Below, piece after piece: positions 24,582 through 33,899 of a stretch of DNA of 51,755 nt. Both the position numbers and the translations under genes were made by a program. Each line of letters opens with the position of its first letter. The first letter of the stretch is position 1. The stretch is from Acidobacteriota bacterium (GTDB taxonomy: Bacteria; Acidobacteriota; Aminicenantia; JBFLYD01): assembly GCA_040756905.1 (NCBI GenBank), contig JBFLYD010000068.1:1-51755 (forward strand), in the 5' to 3' direction. The notes under the pieces are model-generated. The model had not been told where the DNA came from, ran no database searches, and saw only the letters and a program-made list of their open reading frames with translations.

Positions 24582-25274
24582 ATGGATATAATTAATATAA
24601 TTATTTCTTTTGCTGTAGTACTTTTTTCTCTTTCTGTTCATGAGAGTTTTCACGCCTGGACAGCATATAAATTTGGAGATCCAACTGGAAAGATGATGGG
24701 AAGGATTACTCTTAATCCGATTGCTCATATAAGCATTATTGGAACGATTATTTTTCCTCTTCTTTTGGCATTTCTGAAAGCTCCCATCTTTGGTTGGGCT
24801 AAGCCAGTTATGGTAAATACCAGATATTTGAGAGATCCGATCAGGGATAACATGTGGATTTCTGCAGCAGGTCCCCTTTCAAACCTTGGAGTTGCTTTTA
24901 TCTCCTTTTTAGTTTTGATAATTCTAAAACAGATTGATCCATCAATAGCTTTTTTCCTGACGAGCTATTTTACAAAGAGTGTTTCACTGAGTTCAGGAAT
25001 TTATTTAGCAAAAGGTTTAGCTATTCTTGCCTTTACCATGCTTTTTATAAACCTTACCCTTGCAATCTTTAATTTGATTCCGATTCCTCCTCTTGATGGG
25101 AGCAATGTTCTTTTAGGCCTCCTTCCAAGAAATTTATATCTTCAGTATCAAAAGATTTTTCCTTACGGATTTCTGATTCTATTTCTTTTCCTCTATCTTG
25201 GAGTTATAGATTTAATTTTTCGTATTGTCCTTTCTCCAGTTATAAGAATTGTCTTGAAAGTCCTTCTCATTTAA
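24582..25274 (+). CDS. Site-2-protease-like M50 metalloprotease (YwhC/sll0528 type)
   Basis: The 230-residue membrane protein has the zinc motif HESFH (residues about 21-25) in the first helix and the third ligand in NLIPIPPLDGSNVL (about 167-180). WISAAGPLSNLGVA is the conserved central block. It lacks a PDZ domain, which separates it from RseP. Small M50 proteases of this type are widespread, often next to trpS and scpA as here; the substrate is unknown. GAGG lies upstream of the ATG. The trpS gene follows after 37 bases on the same strand. Confidence 0.9.
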   Translation: MDIINIIISFAVVLFSLSVHESFHAWTAYKFGDPTGKMMGRITLNPIAHISIIGTIIFPLLLAFLKAPIFGWAKPVMVNTRYLRDPIRDNMWISAAGPLSNLGVAFISFLVLIILKQIDPSIAFFLTSYFTKSVSLSSGIYLAKGLAILAFTMLFINLTLAIFNLIPIPPLDGSNVLLGLLPRNLYLQYQKIFPYGFLILFLFLYLGVIDLIFRIVLSPVIRIVLKVLLI

Positions 25275-25311
25275 ATAGAAAAAATGTATCATAAATGATA
25301 AACTTATTCAG

Positions 25312-26295
25312 ATGAAAAAGGTAGTTCTTAGTGGTATGAGACCATCAGGTCCTCTTCATCTTGGTCACTGGGTTGGTGCTTTATCGAACTGGGTGAGATT
25401 TCAGGATGAATATGAATGTTTTTTTGAAATAGCCACATGGCATGCTCTAACCTCGGAATATCAAAATGCAAAAGAGATAAAACAGTGGATATCTGATATA
25501 ATTCTTGACTGGCTTTCAGTAGGTCTTGCCCCAGAGAAATGTGTAATGTTTAATCAATCGGAGGTAAAGGAACATTCAGAACTTCATCTTCTGCTTTCGA
25601 TGATAATTCCTGTTCCCTGGCTTGAGAGAGTTCCCACTTATAAAGACCAGCAACAACAGATTTCAAACAGAGATTTAAACACATATGGATTCCTTGGATA
25701 TCCAGTTCTTCAGACTTCAGACATAATAATTTATAAAGCTGAGCTGGTTCCCGTTGGAGAAGATCAGGTTTCCCATGTGGAACTTGCAAGAGAGATAGTA
25801 AGAAGATTCAATAATTTCTATGGATATGTTTTTCCGGAGCCAGAGGCCTATCTTACCCCGATTCCAAGATTACTCGGAACAGATGGAAGGAAAATGAGCA
25901 AGAGTTATGGAAATGCAATTTATCTTAAAGATTCTTCTGAAGAAATTGAAGGAAAGATTCTTCCGATGGTAACAGATCCGAAAAGGAAGAGGAAAACTGA
26001 TCCAGGAGAGCCTGAAGATTGTCCGGTGTTTGATTATCATAAAGCTTTCTCGAATAGAGAAGAAATCGATTGGGTAATGAATGGCTGCCGATCTGCCGGG
26101 ATTGGATGTATTGATTGCAAAAAGGTTTTAATTAAAAATTTGAATGAATTCCTGAACCCTGTAAGGGAAAGAAGATTAAAGTTTTCAATCAAACCTGATC
26201 TTGTTTATCAGATTCTCCTGGAGGGAGCAAGCAGAGCAAGAGAAAGGGCTAAGATCACAATGGAAGAGGTTAGAGAGAGAATTGGAATAAGATAG
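25312..26295 (+). CDS. trpS: Tryptophanyl-tRNA synthetase
   Basis: A class I synthetase of 327 residues, the usual length. The ATP-binding motif appears as SGMRPSGPLHLGHWVGAL at residues about 7-24 and KMSKS as RKMSKSYGNA near 198. The LERVPTYKDQ stretch and FLGYPVLQTSDI are also family blocks. It charges tRNA-Trp. Its stop codon shares one base with the scpA start (TAGTG), so the two are translationally coupled; the trpS-scpA-scpB order is common in diverse bacteria. Confidence 0.97.
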   Translation: MKKVVLSGMRPSGPLHLGHWVGALSNWVRFQDEYECFFEIATWHALTSEYQNAKEIKQWISDIILDWLSVGLAPEKCVMFNQSEVKEHSELHLLLSMIIPVPWLERVPTYKDQQQQISNRDLNTYGFLGYPVLQTSDIIIYKAELVPVGEDQVSHVELAREIVRRFNNFYGYVFPEPEAYLTPIPRLLGTDGRKMSKSYGNAIYLKDSSEEIEGKILPMVTDPKRKRKTDPGEPEDCPVFDYHKAFSNREEIDWVMNGCRSAGIGCIDCKKVLIKNLNEFLNPVRERRLKFSIKPDLVYQILLEGASRARERAKITMEEVRERIGIR

Positions 26296-27041
26296 TGGAC
26301 AATACCCTCACTGATTATCAGGTTAGACTTGAGATATTCGAAGGTCCGTTGGATTTACTTCTTTTTCTTGTCAAAAAGGAGAAAATAAATATCTGGGATG
26401 TTTCTCTCTCAAAGATAACAAGAGAATACTTAGAGTATTTAGAGAAAAAAGATAAAATAAACTTAAGCAGGGAAGGCGACTTTCTTCTCTGGGCAGCTAC
26501 TCTTATATATATTAAATCCCTAAAATTACTGCCAAGAAATAAAGAGATGTCAGAAAAAGAAGAGGAGGAAATAGATTTAATCAGTAGAATCGATAATTAT
26601 GATAAGATAAAAGTCATTTCCAGCATTCTGAAAGAAAAGGAGATAGCAAATACTCTTTTCTTTAAAAAAGAAAGCCCCCCTGAATTCGATGAGAATGAGT
26701 TCTATCTTGAAGATATTAATCTCTACGATTTAGCAAAAAGTTTTTTTCAGCTCCTTAAGAAGAAAGAGCAGGAAGAGTTTTTAATAGTAAGGGGAAGAAG
26801 ATTTTCGATAGAGGAAAAAATTGATGAAATACTCCAGATTCTTAAAGTTGAAAAATACATAGAATTCCTATCTTACATAGAAGGTAGAAGTTCCCTTGAA
26901 GAAGCATTTGTTGCATTTTTTGCTCTTCTTGAATTGATAAGAAGAAGAGTAGTTACTGCGAAGCAGAAAAAGAGTTTTAATAAAATTCATGTGTGGTTAA
27001 ATAAAGAAGATGGAAGATACTTTAGAAAAAGAAAAAATTAA
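26295..27041 (+). CDS. scpA: Segregation and condensation protein A
   Basis: The 248-residue kleisin starts with GTG overlapping the trpS stop. The N-terminal helix FEGPLDLLLFLVKKEKINIW that binds the SMC neck is clearly visible at residues about 14-33. LLWAATLIYIKSLKLLP is the second family block, and the C-terminal winged helix (GRSSLEEAFVAFFALLELI) closes the protein. With ScpB and SMC it forms the bacterial condensin. The 3' end overlaps scpB by about 30 bases. No smc gene is in the window. Confidence 0.95.
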   Translation: MDNTLTDYQVRLEIFEGPLDLLLFLVKKEKINIWDVSLSKITREYLEYLEKKDKINLSREGDFLLWAATLIYIKSLKLLPRNKEMSEKEEEEIDLISRIDNYDKIKVISSILKEKEIANTLFFKKESPPEFDENEFYLEDINLYDLAKSFFQLLKKKEQEEFLIVRGRRFSIEEKIDEILQILKVEKYIEFLSYIEGRSSLEEAFVAFFALLELIRRRVVTAKQKKSFNKIHVWLNKEDGRYFRKRKN

Positions 27042-27558
27042 AAGCATAATTGAATCACTTATTTTTGCTTCTCATGAACCTTTAAATGTTGAAAAAATAA
27101 AGAATGTTCTTTCCGAGTATGATTCGACTAAGGTTGAGCGAGCGATCGATGCCCTTATAGAGGATTATTCCAATAATAAGAGAGGAATAGTATTGCGAAA
27201 GATTGGTGGTGGGTATGAATTTTACACTAATCCTGAGTACGAGAAATGGGTAAGAAATGTATCGAAGCCAAAGAATTTCCAAAAATTGTCCCAGGCATCT
27301 TTAGAAACCCTTGCTTCAATTGCATACAAAGGACCTTTAACATTATCAGAAATTTCATTTTATCGTGGGGTGAATTCATCAAGTCCGTTAAGAACCCTTC
27401 TTGATAAAAAATTGGTAAGAATAGTAGGAAAAAAGAATTCGCCTGGAAGACCTTCTCTTTATGGTTTAACTAAAGAATTTTTCAAATATTTTGGGATAGA
27501 TTCTATTGAAGACTTACCTTCTATAGAAGAAATTGCCAGTATAATTGAGGAAAAATAA
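27010..27558 (+). CDS. scpB: Segregation and condensation protein B
   Basis: A 182-residue protein with two winged-helix modules: IKSIIESLIFASHEPL at the N-terminus and LSQASLETLASIAYKGPLTLSEI followed by RGV in the centre. GRPSLYGLTKEFFKYFGI is the family signature at residues about 145-162. It binds ScpA as a dimer in the SMC condensin complex, acting in chromosome compaction and segregation. It overlaps scpA, a common arrangement that suggests coupled synthesis. Confidence 0.95.
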   Translation: MEDTLEKEKIKSIIESLIFASHEPLNVEKIKNVLSEYDSTKVERAIDALIEDYSNNKRGIVLRKIGGGYEFYTNPEYEKWVRNVSKPKNFQKLSQASLETLASIAYKGPLTLSEISFYRGVNSSSPLRTLLDKKLVRIVGKKNSPGRPSLYGLTKEFFKYFGIDSIEDLPSIEEIASIIEEK

Positions 27559-27577
27559 TTTTTTTAAGGAGTCATAG

Positions 27578-28690
27578 ATGAATAAATTAATACCAAAACA
27601 TATACTGGAAATACATCCCTATGTTCCAGGAAAGCCTGTTGAAGAACTTCAGAGAGAGAGGGGCATTGAAAATGTTATTAAGTTAGCTTCCAATGAGAAT
27701 CCTTTGGGTCCGTCTCCTAAAGCAGTTGAGGCGATGAGAAGGGTGTTAAAAGACTCCCATCTCTATCCTGAGGACCATGCTTATTACCTCCAAAAGACAC
27801 TGGAAGAAAAGTTAGGGTTTCCATTTGACCAGATTATTGTCGGGGCTGGAACAACAGAATTGATTAAAATTATTGCGCACTCATTTTTAAATTTTAATGA
27901 AAAAGCAATAATGTCCGAGAAGTCTTTCCTGATGTATAAACTTGCAACTCAGGAAGTTTGTGGAAGTAAAGGATTGATTAAAATACCCACAATGAAAGAT
28001 TATTCGTATGATCTTAGCAGTTTTCTTGAAAATGTAAAACCTGGCGTTAAGTTAATATGGATAGCAAATCCAAATAATCCTACAGGGGCTATGATAAAAA
28101 AGAGTGAGATGAGAAAATTCCTCGATCAATTGCCAGATAAAGTAATAATCGTTATCGATGAGGCTTATTTCGAATATGCAATAGACAGAGATTATCCTGA
28201 TGGAACTGAATTTGTCAAAGAGGGAAGAAACGTAATAGTCCTGAGAACTTTTTCAAAGATATATGGATTGGCCGGGCTCAGAATTGGATATGGAATCTCA
28301 AGATCGGAAATAATAAAAAATCTTTATAGAGTTAAAGCTCCATTTAATACGTGCAGAATTGCCCAGGAGGCCGCTCTGGCAGCTCTTGAGGATGATGAAC
28401 ATGCGAGAAGAAGCAAGGAAAATAATAAAAAAGGAAAGGAGATGATTTACAAGTTCCTTGATAAACTTGGAGTTGAGTATGTGAGGTCTTTCACAAATTT
28501 TGTGATGATAAACCTTCCTTTTTCTGCTCAGATTTTATACGAAAAACTCTTAGACAGGGGGGTTATTGTCAGGCCTTTAGATGCTTTTGATGCCCCAGAT
28601 TCTATTCGCGTTACTGTTGGAACAGAAGAGGAAACCAAAATATTTTTAAAAGCATTTGAAGATGTTTTCTCAGAGTTGATAAGTAAATAA
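27578..28690 (+). CDS. hisC: Histidinol-phosphate aminotransferase
   Basis: The 370-residue class I/II aminotransferase has LASNENPLGPSPKAVEAM near the N-terminus, the substrate-loop NPNNPTG, DEAYFEY, and RTFSKIYGLAGLRIGYG with the pyridoxal-phosphate lysine. It converts imidazole acetol phosphate to histidinol phosphate in histidine synthesis and may also use aromatic substrates, as HisC paralogues do. No other his genes are nearby. AAGGAG is placed 8 bases before the ATG. The gap from scpB is 19 bases, so it is probably co-transcribed. Confidence 0.93.
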   Translation: MNKLIPKHILEIHPYVPGKPVEELQRERGIENVIKLASNENPLGPSPKAVEAMRRVLKDSHLYPEDHAYYLQKTLEEKLGFPFDQIIVGAGTTELIKIIAHSFLNFNEKAIMSEKSFLMYKLATQEVCGSKGLIKIPTMKDYSYDLSSFLENVKPGVKLIWIANPNNPTGAMIKKSEMRKFLDQLPDKVIIVIDEAYFEYAIDRDYPDGTEFVKEGRNVIVLRTFSKIYGLAGLRIGYGISRSEIIKNLYRVKAPFNTCRIAQEAALAALEDDEHARRSKENNKKGKEMIYKFLDKLGVEYVRSFTNFVMINLPFSAQILYEKLLDRGVIVRPLDAFDAPDSIRVTVGTEEETKIFLKAFEDVFSELISK

Positions 28691-28726
28691 TTCCAACATA
28701 AGACTTTAATTTGTTCCCCAAAAAAG

Positions 28727-28756
28727 TTGACAATTTTTAATGCAGTAATATATATT
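28727..28756 (+). promoter_or_regulatory. Sigma-70-type promoter of the ispH-rpsA block
   Basis: TTGACA (28727-28732) is followed by overlapping -10 candidates TATATA (28749, spacing 16) and TATATT (28751, spacing 18). The start codon of ispH is only about 15 bases downstream and has no clear ribosome-binding site, so the leader would be very short. Confidence 0.55.
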
Positions 28757-28770
28757 TTAATTTAATATCT

Positions 28771-29646
28771 ATGAACATAATTGTTTCTCAGGAATCAGGA
28801 TTTTGTTATGGAGTGAAGCGAGCTTTAGATATTGTAAAGAAAACTCGAAAAGAGAGAAATCAAAAAATACAAACTTTAGGTCCTTTAATTCATAATCCTG
28901 GAGTTGTAAAAAAATTAAATGAAGAAGGAATTGAAGTATGTGAATCGATCGATGATTTGAATTCGGGCATTGCAATAATAAGAACTCACGGAATTTCTCC
29001 TCAATCTTTAAAAGAAATAAAAAATAAAGGAATTGAAATAATAGATGCCACATGTCCTTATGTCAAAAAATCTCAGATGATAGCCAAGAGGCTTTATGAA
29101 GATGGATATGAGGTAGTAATAGTAGGAGATAGAAATCATCCTGAAATTGTAGGTATTCAGGGATTTCTTAATGATATGGGAGTGATTGTAAAAAGTGAGG
29201 AAGAGGCCATGGGTCTTCCATTTAAAAATAAAAAAGCATTAATAGCTCAAACAACTCAGGATGAAAATCTTTTTGAAAGAATAGCTTCAATCTTGTTGAA
29301 AAACTCTTTAGAATTGAGGGTTTTCAATACAATTTGTGATTCCACCTCATTAAGACAGAAATCAGCAGCTTCCATTGCAAAAGAAGTTGATGTTATGGTC
29401 GTTCTTGGAGGAAAGGCAAGCTCAAACACAAATAAACTTTATAACATCTGTAAAAAGATACGGGATGAGACCTATTTAATTGAAAATCCTGATGAGCTTC
29501 CATTGAATGTTTTAAAAGGAAAAAAATCAATAGGAATTTCAGCAGGTGCATCAACACCCAATGAAGATATTGATGCTCTTATAGATAAAATAAACCAGCT
29601 TGATGATCAGCCTGCAAAAGGGAGTTTTTTAAATGGAAGAAGTTAA
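28771..29646 (+). CDS. ispH: 4-hydroxy-3-methylbut-2-enyl diphosphate reductase
   Basis: A 291-residue iron-sulfur enzyme. The three cluster cysteines are in GFCYGVKRAL (C12), DATCPYV and NTICDST. HNPGVVKKLN, RTHGI, NHPEIVGIQG and GKASSNTNKL are further family blocks. It makes IPP and DMAPP in the last step of the MEP pathway, whose ispG and dxr lie at 40-44 kb. It ends inside the start of the S1 gene (14-base overlap), an ispH-rpsA pairing known in several bacterial phyla. Confidence 0.97.
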   Translation: MNIIVSQESGFCYGVKRALDIVKKTRKERNQKIQTLGPLIHNPGVVKKLNEEGIEVCESIDDLNSGIAIIRTHGISPQSLKEIKNKGIEIIDATCPYVKKSQMIAKRLYEDGYEVVIVGDRNHPEIVGIQGFLNDMGVIVKSEEEAMGLPFKNKKALIAQTTQDENLFERIASILLKNSLELRVFNTICDSTSLRQKSAASIAKEVDVMVVLGGKASSNTNKLYNICKKIRDETYLIENPDELPLNVLKGKKSIGISAGASTPNEDIDALIDKINQLDDQPAKGSFLNGRS

Positions 29647-31351
29647 AGAAGGCTTTATCGAAAAAGAAGGTAGATTCTCTAACTGGGAAGAACTGCTTGA
29701 AAAATATGAGTTCAATCAGAAGGACATTTTTGAGGGAAATATTCTGAAAGGAAAAATTATAAAAATTTCTAAGGATGAAGCAGTAGTTAATGTTGGTTTT
29801 AAGGCGGATGGGATAATTCCGATTGAAGAACTTTTTAATTGGAAGAAGGAAATTGGATACAAAGAGGGGGATAAAATTTTAGTAACAATTGAAAGAAGTG
29901 ACTTGCGTGATGGATATCTGACACTATCAAAAAAGAAAGCAGATTTTCTTATTGGATGGAAGTTGCTAGAGAAAGCTCATAATAGAAAATTTCCAGTGAG
30001 AGGAAGAATTGAGCAGAAAGTTAAGAATGGTTATATAGTAAATGTGGGTATCCCAGTCTTTCTACCAGATTCTCAAATTGAAATCAGGCCCAAAAAAAAT
30101 GATGAAGATTTAATTGGAAAGATTCTTGATTTTAAAGTAATAAAACTTGATAAGAAAAATAATAAGGTAGTTGTCTCCAGAAAAGTTTTAGTTGAGGAAG
30201 AAAAAGAGGAAAGGAAAAATTTTATATTCAACACCTTGAAAGAAGGAAAATTAGTAAAAGGAAAGATTACTTCGATTAAAAATTGGGGTATTTTTATCGA
30301 CCTGGGAGGAGTAGAGGGACTTCTTCATATCAATGATATTTCATGGGGAAGAATAAGTCACCCCTCAGAAGTATTTAGTAGAGGAGAAGAAGTCGAAGTT
30401 GTCGTGCTTAAAATTAATAGAAATGAGGGTAAAATTGCTCTTGGGTATAAACAGAAAACTCCAAATCCATGGGATGTTGTTGATAGGAATTATAGAGTAG
30501 GTCAGAAAATAAAAGGGAAAGTTGTTGGCGTAACTGAATTTGGAGTTTTTGTAGAAATAGAAAAAGGAATGGAGGGATTGATTCATTTATCCGATTTGAG
30601 CTGGGATAAGAGAATTAAGAATCCTAAAAAAATTCTTTCTCCCAACGATACAATTGAGGTAGTTATTCTTGATATAAAAAAAGAGGAAAAGAAAATTTCA
30701 CTGGGATTAAAACAAGTGGGAGAATCTCCATGGGAAAAATTTTGTAATTCTCACACAGTAGGCCAGATAGTTAAAGGAAGGATCAAAAATCTCACTGATT
30801 TTGGAGCATTTTTAGAAATAGAAAATGGGGTGGAAGGATTAATTCACATATCCGATATTTCTTGGTCAAAGATTTCTCATCCTTCGGAGGTCTTAAAACC
30901 AGGGGATAAGGTCGAAGCAGTAATATTGAAATTGAATAAGGAAGAAAAGAAACTCTCTCTGGGAATAAAACAATTAAAAGAAGGATTATGGCATGAGTTT
31001 TTTAAAAATTACAAAATAGGAGATTTAGTTAATGTAAAAATACTGAGAACCACAAATTTTGGAGTATTTGTTGAGTTAATGCCTGGCATTGATGGCCTAG
31101 TTCATGTTTCTGAAATAGATGGAGCAAATAGAGAAGAAGCTTTGAAAAACTTAAAGATTGGCGAGATAAAAAAAGCTATGATAATAAAAATGAGCCCCCA
31201 AGAGAAGAAAATTGGATTGAGTTTTAAGGCAGCAGTCAGAAACGAAGAGAAACACGAGCTCGAGAGTTCGATGAGTAAAAAGAAATCAACTCTTGGTAGT
31301 TTTATGAATACTCAAATTAAAAGTCTATCAAATCAGGGAAAGAATAGATAA
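29633..31351 (+). CDS. rpsA: 30S ribosomal protein S1 (six S1 domains)
   Basis: The 572-residue protein contains six consecutive S1 RNA-binding domains, beginning near residues 35, 115, 200, 287, 375 and 460. Domains 3-5 have the typical GVEGLLHINDISW / GMEGLIHLSDLSW / GVEGLIHISDISW cores. Six domains is the full-length form seen in Gram-negative bacteria. S1 recruits mRNAs to the 30S subunit. The gene overlaps ispH by 14 bases and is followed after 22 bases by an HU-family gene, an order also found elsewhere (rpsA-ihfB). Confidence 0.95.
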   Translation: MEEVKEGFIEKEGRFSNWEELLEKYEFNQKDIFEGNILKGKIIKISKDEAVVNVGFKADGIIPIEELFNWKKEIGYKEGDKILVTIERSDLRDGYLTLSKKKADFLIGWKLLEKAHNRKFPVRGRIEQKVKNGYIVNVGIPVFLPDSQIEIRPKKNDEDLIGKILDFKVIKLDKKNNKVVVSRKVLVEEEKEERKNFIFNTLKEGKLVKGKITSIKNWGIFIDLGGVEGLLHINDISWGRISHPSEVFSRGEEVEVVVLKINRNEGKIALGYKQKTPNPWDVVDRNYRVGQKIKGKVVGVTEFGVFVEIEKGMEGLIHLSDLSWDKRIKNPKKILSPNDTIEVVILDIKKEEKKISLGLKQVGESPWEKFCNSHTVGQIVKGRIKNLTDFGAFLEIENGVEGLIHISDISWSKISHPSEVLKPGDKVEAVILKLNKEEKKLSLGIKQLKEGLWHEFFKNYKIGDLVNVKILRTTNFGVFVELMPGIDGLVHVSEIDGANREEALKNLKIGEIKKAMIIKMSPQEKKIGLSFKAAVRNEEKHELESSMSKKKSTLGSFMNTQIKSLSNQGKNR

Positions 31352-31373
31352 GATAAATGTTAAGAGGAAGAAA

Positions 31374-31646
31374 ATGACAAAAGCAAAGCTTGTTTCAGAA
31401 CTTTCAAAAAGAATTAATATCGATAAAGAAGAATCTGAAATAATAACCAATTTATTTTTCAGAAACATTACAGAAGCCCTAAAGAATAATGAAAGAGTAG
31501 AACTAAGAGGATTTGGTACTTTTAATATAAAGAGAAAAAAAGGAAGAGTTGCAAGAAATCCACGAACAGGAGAAAAAGTTAAAGTAGATTCAAAGACTGT
31601 AGTATATTTCAAACCAGGAAAACTTTTAAAAAAACTTTTTGATTGA
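31374..31646 (+). CDS. HU/IHF-family DNA-binding protein
   Basis: The protein has 90 residues, the standard size. Residues 46-65 carry GFGTFNIKRKKGRVARNPRT, the beta-arm signature that inserts into the minor groove, with the conserved proline in NPRTGEK. The protein bends and packs DNA as a dimer. IHF would also help activators reach sigma-54 promoters, which this genome uses, but whether this is HU or IHF cannot be told from one subunit. AAGAGGAAG precedes the ATG. Confidence 0.95.
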   Translation: MTKAKLVSELSKRINIDKEESEIITNLFFRNITEALKNNERVELRGFGTFNIKRKKGRVARNPRTGEKVKVDSKTVVYFKPGKLLKKLFD

Positions 31647-32131
31647 TGGAGTATATTTTAGCTCCCTGGAGATGGGAATATATTAAAAATGCTCATAATA
31701 TGCCAAATTGTATATTCTGTGATTCTTTGAAATTAAACTCTGATGAGGATGCTTTTATTCTCTTCAGAGGAAATTATAATTTTATAATAATGAACAAATA
31801 TCCTTACAATACAGGTCATTTGATGATAGCTCCATATCGGCATCTTTCATCTCTTGAAGATTGCTCTGAGGAAGAAGGGAAAGAAATGCTCGAACTTTTG
31901 AAGTCTTCGATCTCTAACATTAAAAAATTATTTCAACCGCAAGGGTTTAACATTGGTATGAATTTAGGGAAATCTGCCGGAGCTGGAGTGCTTGAGCACT
32001 ATCATCTCCATGTGGTTCCAAGATGGGAGGGAGATTCAAATTTCATGGCAATTTTCGGAAATACAAAAGTTCTTGTTTCAGATGTGTCAACTGTTTATGA
32101 GAAATTAGCGCCTTTATTCAAGAATAAATAA
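31646..32131 (+). CDS. HIT-family hydrolase (Ap4A phosphorylase-like)
   Basis: About 161 residues. CIFCDSL near residue 24 is a zinc-site-like motif, GHLMIAPYRH follows, and the histidine triad is HYHLHVVPRW near 119-128. Proteins of this subgroup split dinucleoside polyphosphates or nucleotide conjugates. ATG 31646 overlaps the HU stop codon (TGATG), so the two genes are coupled. The first residues (MEYILAPWRWEYI) match the N-terminus of the bacterial Ap4A-phosphorylase-like branch. Confidence 0.92.
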   Translation: MEYILAPWRWEYIKNAHNMPNCIFCDSLKLNSDEDAFILFRGNYNFIIMNKYPYNTGHLMIAPYRHLSSLEDCSEEEGKEMLELLKSSISNIKKLFQPQGFNIGMNLGKSAGAGVLEHYHLHVVPRWEGDSNFMAIFGNTKVLVSDVSTVYEKLAPLFKNK

Positions 32132-32141
32132 TTTTTTAGAT

Positions 32142-33869
32142 ATGACCAATTCTCAGATTGCAAAAATCTTCAATGAAATTGCAGATCTTTTGGAGATAAA
32201 GGGTGAGAATCCCTTTAAAATAAGAGCGTACAGGAAAGCTGCTCTTAATATAGAAAGTCTTGCTGAAGATATGAAGACCTTACTTGAAAAGAAACAATTA
32301 GAAGATTTACCCGGAATTGGCAAAGAATTAGCAAAAAAAATTGAAGAAATTTTTAGCACCGGAACACTCAGAAAATTAGAAGAGTTACGAAAAGAAGTTC
32401 CCTCTTCATTGGTAGAGCTTTTATCAATACCAGGACTTGGTCCTAGAACTGCCAAAATTTTGTATGAAAATCTTAATATCCAAAGTATAGATGAATTAGA
32501 GAGGATGGCTAAAGAGCATAAACTCAGAAACCTTCCAGGAATTCGTGAAAAAACTGAAGAGAATATTCTTAAAGGAATAGAAATATTAAAGAAAGGAAGA
32601 GAAAGATTACCCCTATATCAGGCTCTAAGCATCACAACAAATATATTGAATGCTCTTCAATCTCTTCCAGAGATCGAAAAAATTAGCCCCGCAGGGAGTG
32701 TGAGAAGAAAAAAAGATACAATAAAGGATATTGATATTCTTATAACCTCTGCCAATTCTGGGAAGGTTATGGATAAGTTTACCTCCCTTCCAGAGGCGAA
32801 AGAAATTATTGCAAAGGGAGTTACAAAATCTTCCATAAGAACTGAGGAAGGAATTCAGGTGGATTTAAGAGTGGTTGAGCCTGATTCATTTGGTTCAGCT
32901 CTGCAATATTTTACCGGATCAAAAGAACACAACATCAGGTTAAGAGAAATGGCAAGGGAGAGAAATCTGAAAATAAATGAGTATGGAATATTCAACGAGA
33001 AAACAGGTAAAAAAATAGGAGGACGAGAAGAAATAGAAATTTATAAAACTTTGGGACTATCATTTATTGAGCCAGAGTTAAGAGAAGACAGAGGGGAGAT
33101 TGAAGCAGCGCTTGAGAGAGAACTCCCGGTTCTTATTGAATTATCCGATATAAAAGGAGATTTACATGTTCACAGTAAATGGAGCGATGGTCACCATGCG
33201 ATAGAAGAAATAGCTGAAACTGCAATTGGAAGAGGATATGAATACATAGCAATTACTGACCATTCAAAATCATTGGGAGTGGCAGGAGGTTTATCAGAGA
33301 AAGAACTCTTCAAGCAAATTGATGAGATAGATAGATTGAATGAGAAACTCCGGAAAAAAAATTTCTATGTATTTAAAGGAATTGAGGTTGACATTGATAA
33401 AGATGGCAATCTTGATTTCAGCGATGATGTCCTTTCAAAACTTGATGTTGTAATTGCCGCGATCCATACAGGATTTAAGCAGGACATAAAAACTCAAACT
33501 CGAAGGATTGTAAGGGCAATGAAGAATAAATATGTTAATTTGATTGCTCATCCCTCAGGAAGGCTTTTAGGAGAGAGAGAGGCTTATGAGCTTGATATGG
33601 ATGAGATCTTGAAAGTTGCTAAAGATACTAGAACAAACATTGAAATAAATGCATATCATTTAAGATTGGATTTAAGGGATATATTCTGCAAAAAGGCTAA
33701 AGAATTAGAAGTAAAAATGGCAATCGGAACAGATGCCCATATCTTAGATCAATTAGATTATATTAAGCTTGGTGTTTATGTGGCAAGAAGAGGATGGCTT
33801 GAGAAAAAAGATGTTTTAAACACTTATCCCTTGATAGAAATTGGAAAATATTTAAATAAAAGAATTTAA
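32142..33869 (+). CDS. polX: DNA polymerase/3'-5' exonuclease PolX
   Basis: The 575-residue protein has N-terminal helix-hairpin-helix regions (LEDLPGIGKELAKKIEEI, LLSIPGLGPRTAK), a family X nucleotidyltransferase core (GSVRRKKDTIKDIDILI with the metal-binding DxD, residues about 185-205) and a C-terminal PHP domain (about 335-575). The PHP metal residues are in DLHVHSKWSDG, ITDHS, KGIEVDI, AIHTGF, IAHPSGRLLG and GTDAH. The polymerase fills short gaps in base-excision repair and the PHP domain trims 3' ends. Both active sites look intact. It follows the HIT gene by 10 bases. Confidence 0.95.
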   Translation: MTNSQIAKIFNEIADLLEIKGENPFKIRAYRKAALNIESLAEDMKTLLEKKQLEDLPGIGKELAKKIEEIFSTGTLRKLEELRKEVPSSLVELLSIPGLGPRTAKILYENLNIQSIDELERMAKEHKLRNLPGIREKTEENILKGIEILKKGRERLPLYQALSITTNILNALQSLPEIEKISPAGSVRRKKDTIKDIDILITSANSGKVMDKFTSLPEAKEIIAKGVTKSSIRTEEGIQVDLRVVEPDSFGSALQYFTGSKEHNIRLREMARERNLKINEYGIFNEKTGKKIGGREEIEIYKTLGLSFIEPELREDRGEIEAALERELPVLIELSDIKGDLHVHSKWSDGHHAIEEIAETAIGRGYEYIAITDHSKSLGVAGGLSEKELFKQIDEIDRLNEKLRKKNFYVFKGIEVDIDKDGNLDFSDDVLSKLDVVIAAIHTGFKQDIKTQTRRIVRAMKNKYVNLIAHPSGRLLGEREAYELDMDEILKVAKDTRTNIEINAYHLRLDLRDIFCKKAKELEVKMAIGTDAHILDQLDYIKLGVYVARRGWLEKKDVLNTYPLIEIGKYLNKRI

Positions 33870-33899
33870 GAATTTTAACCATCCATCAAGGGAATAATT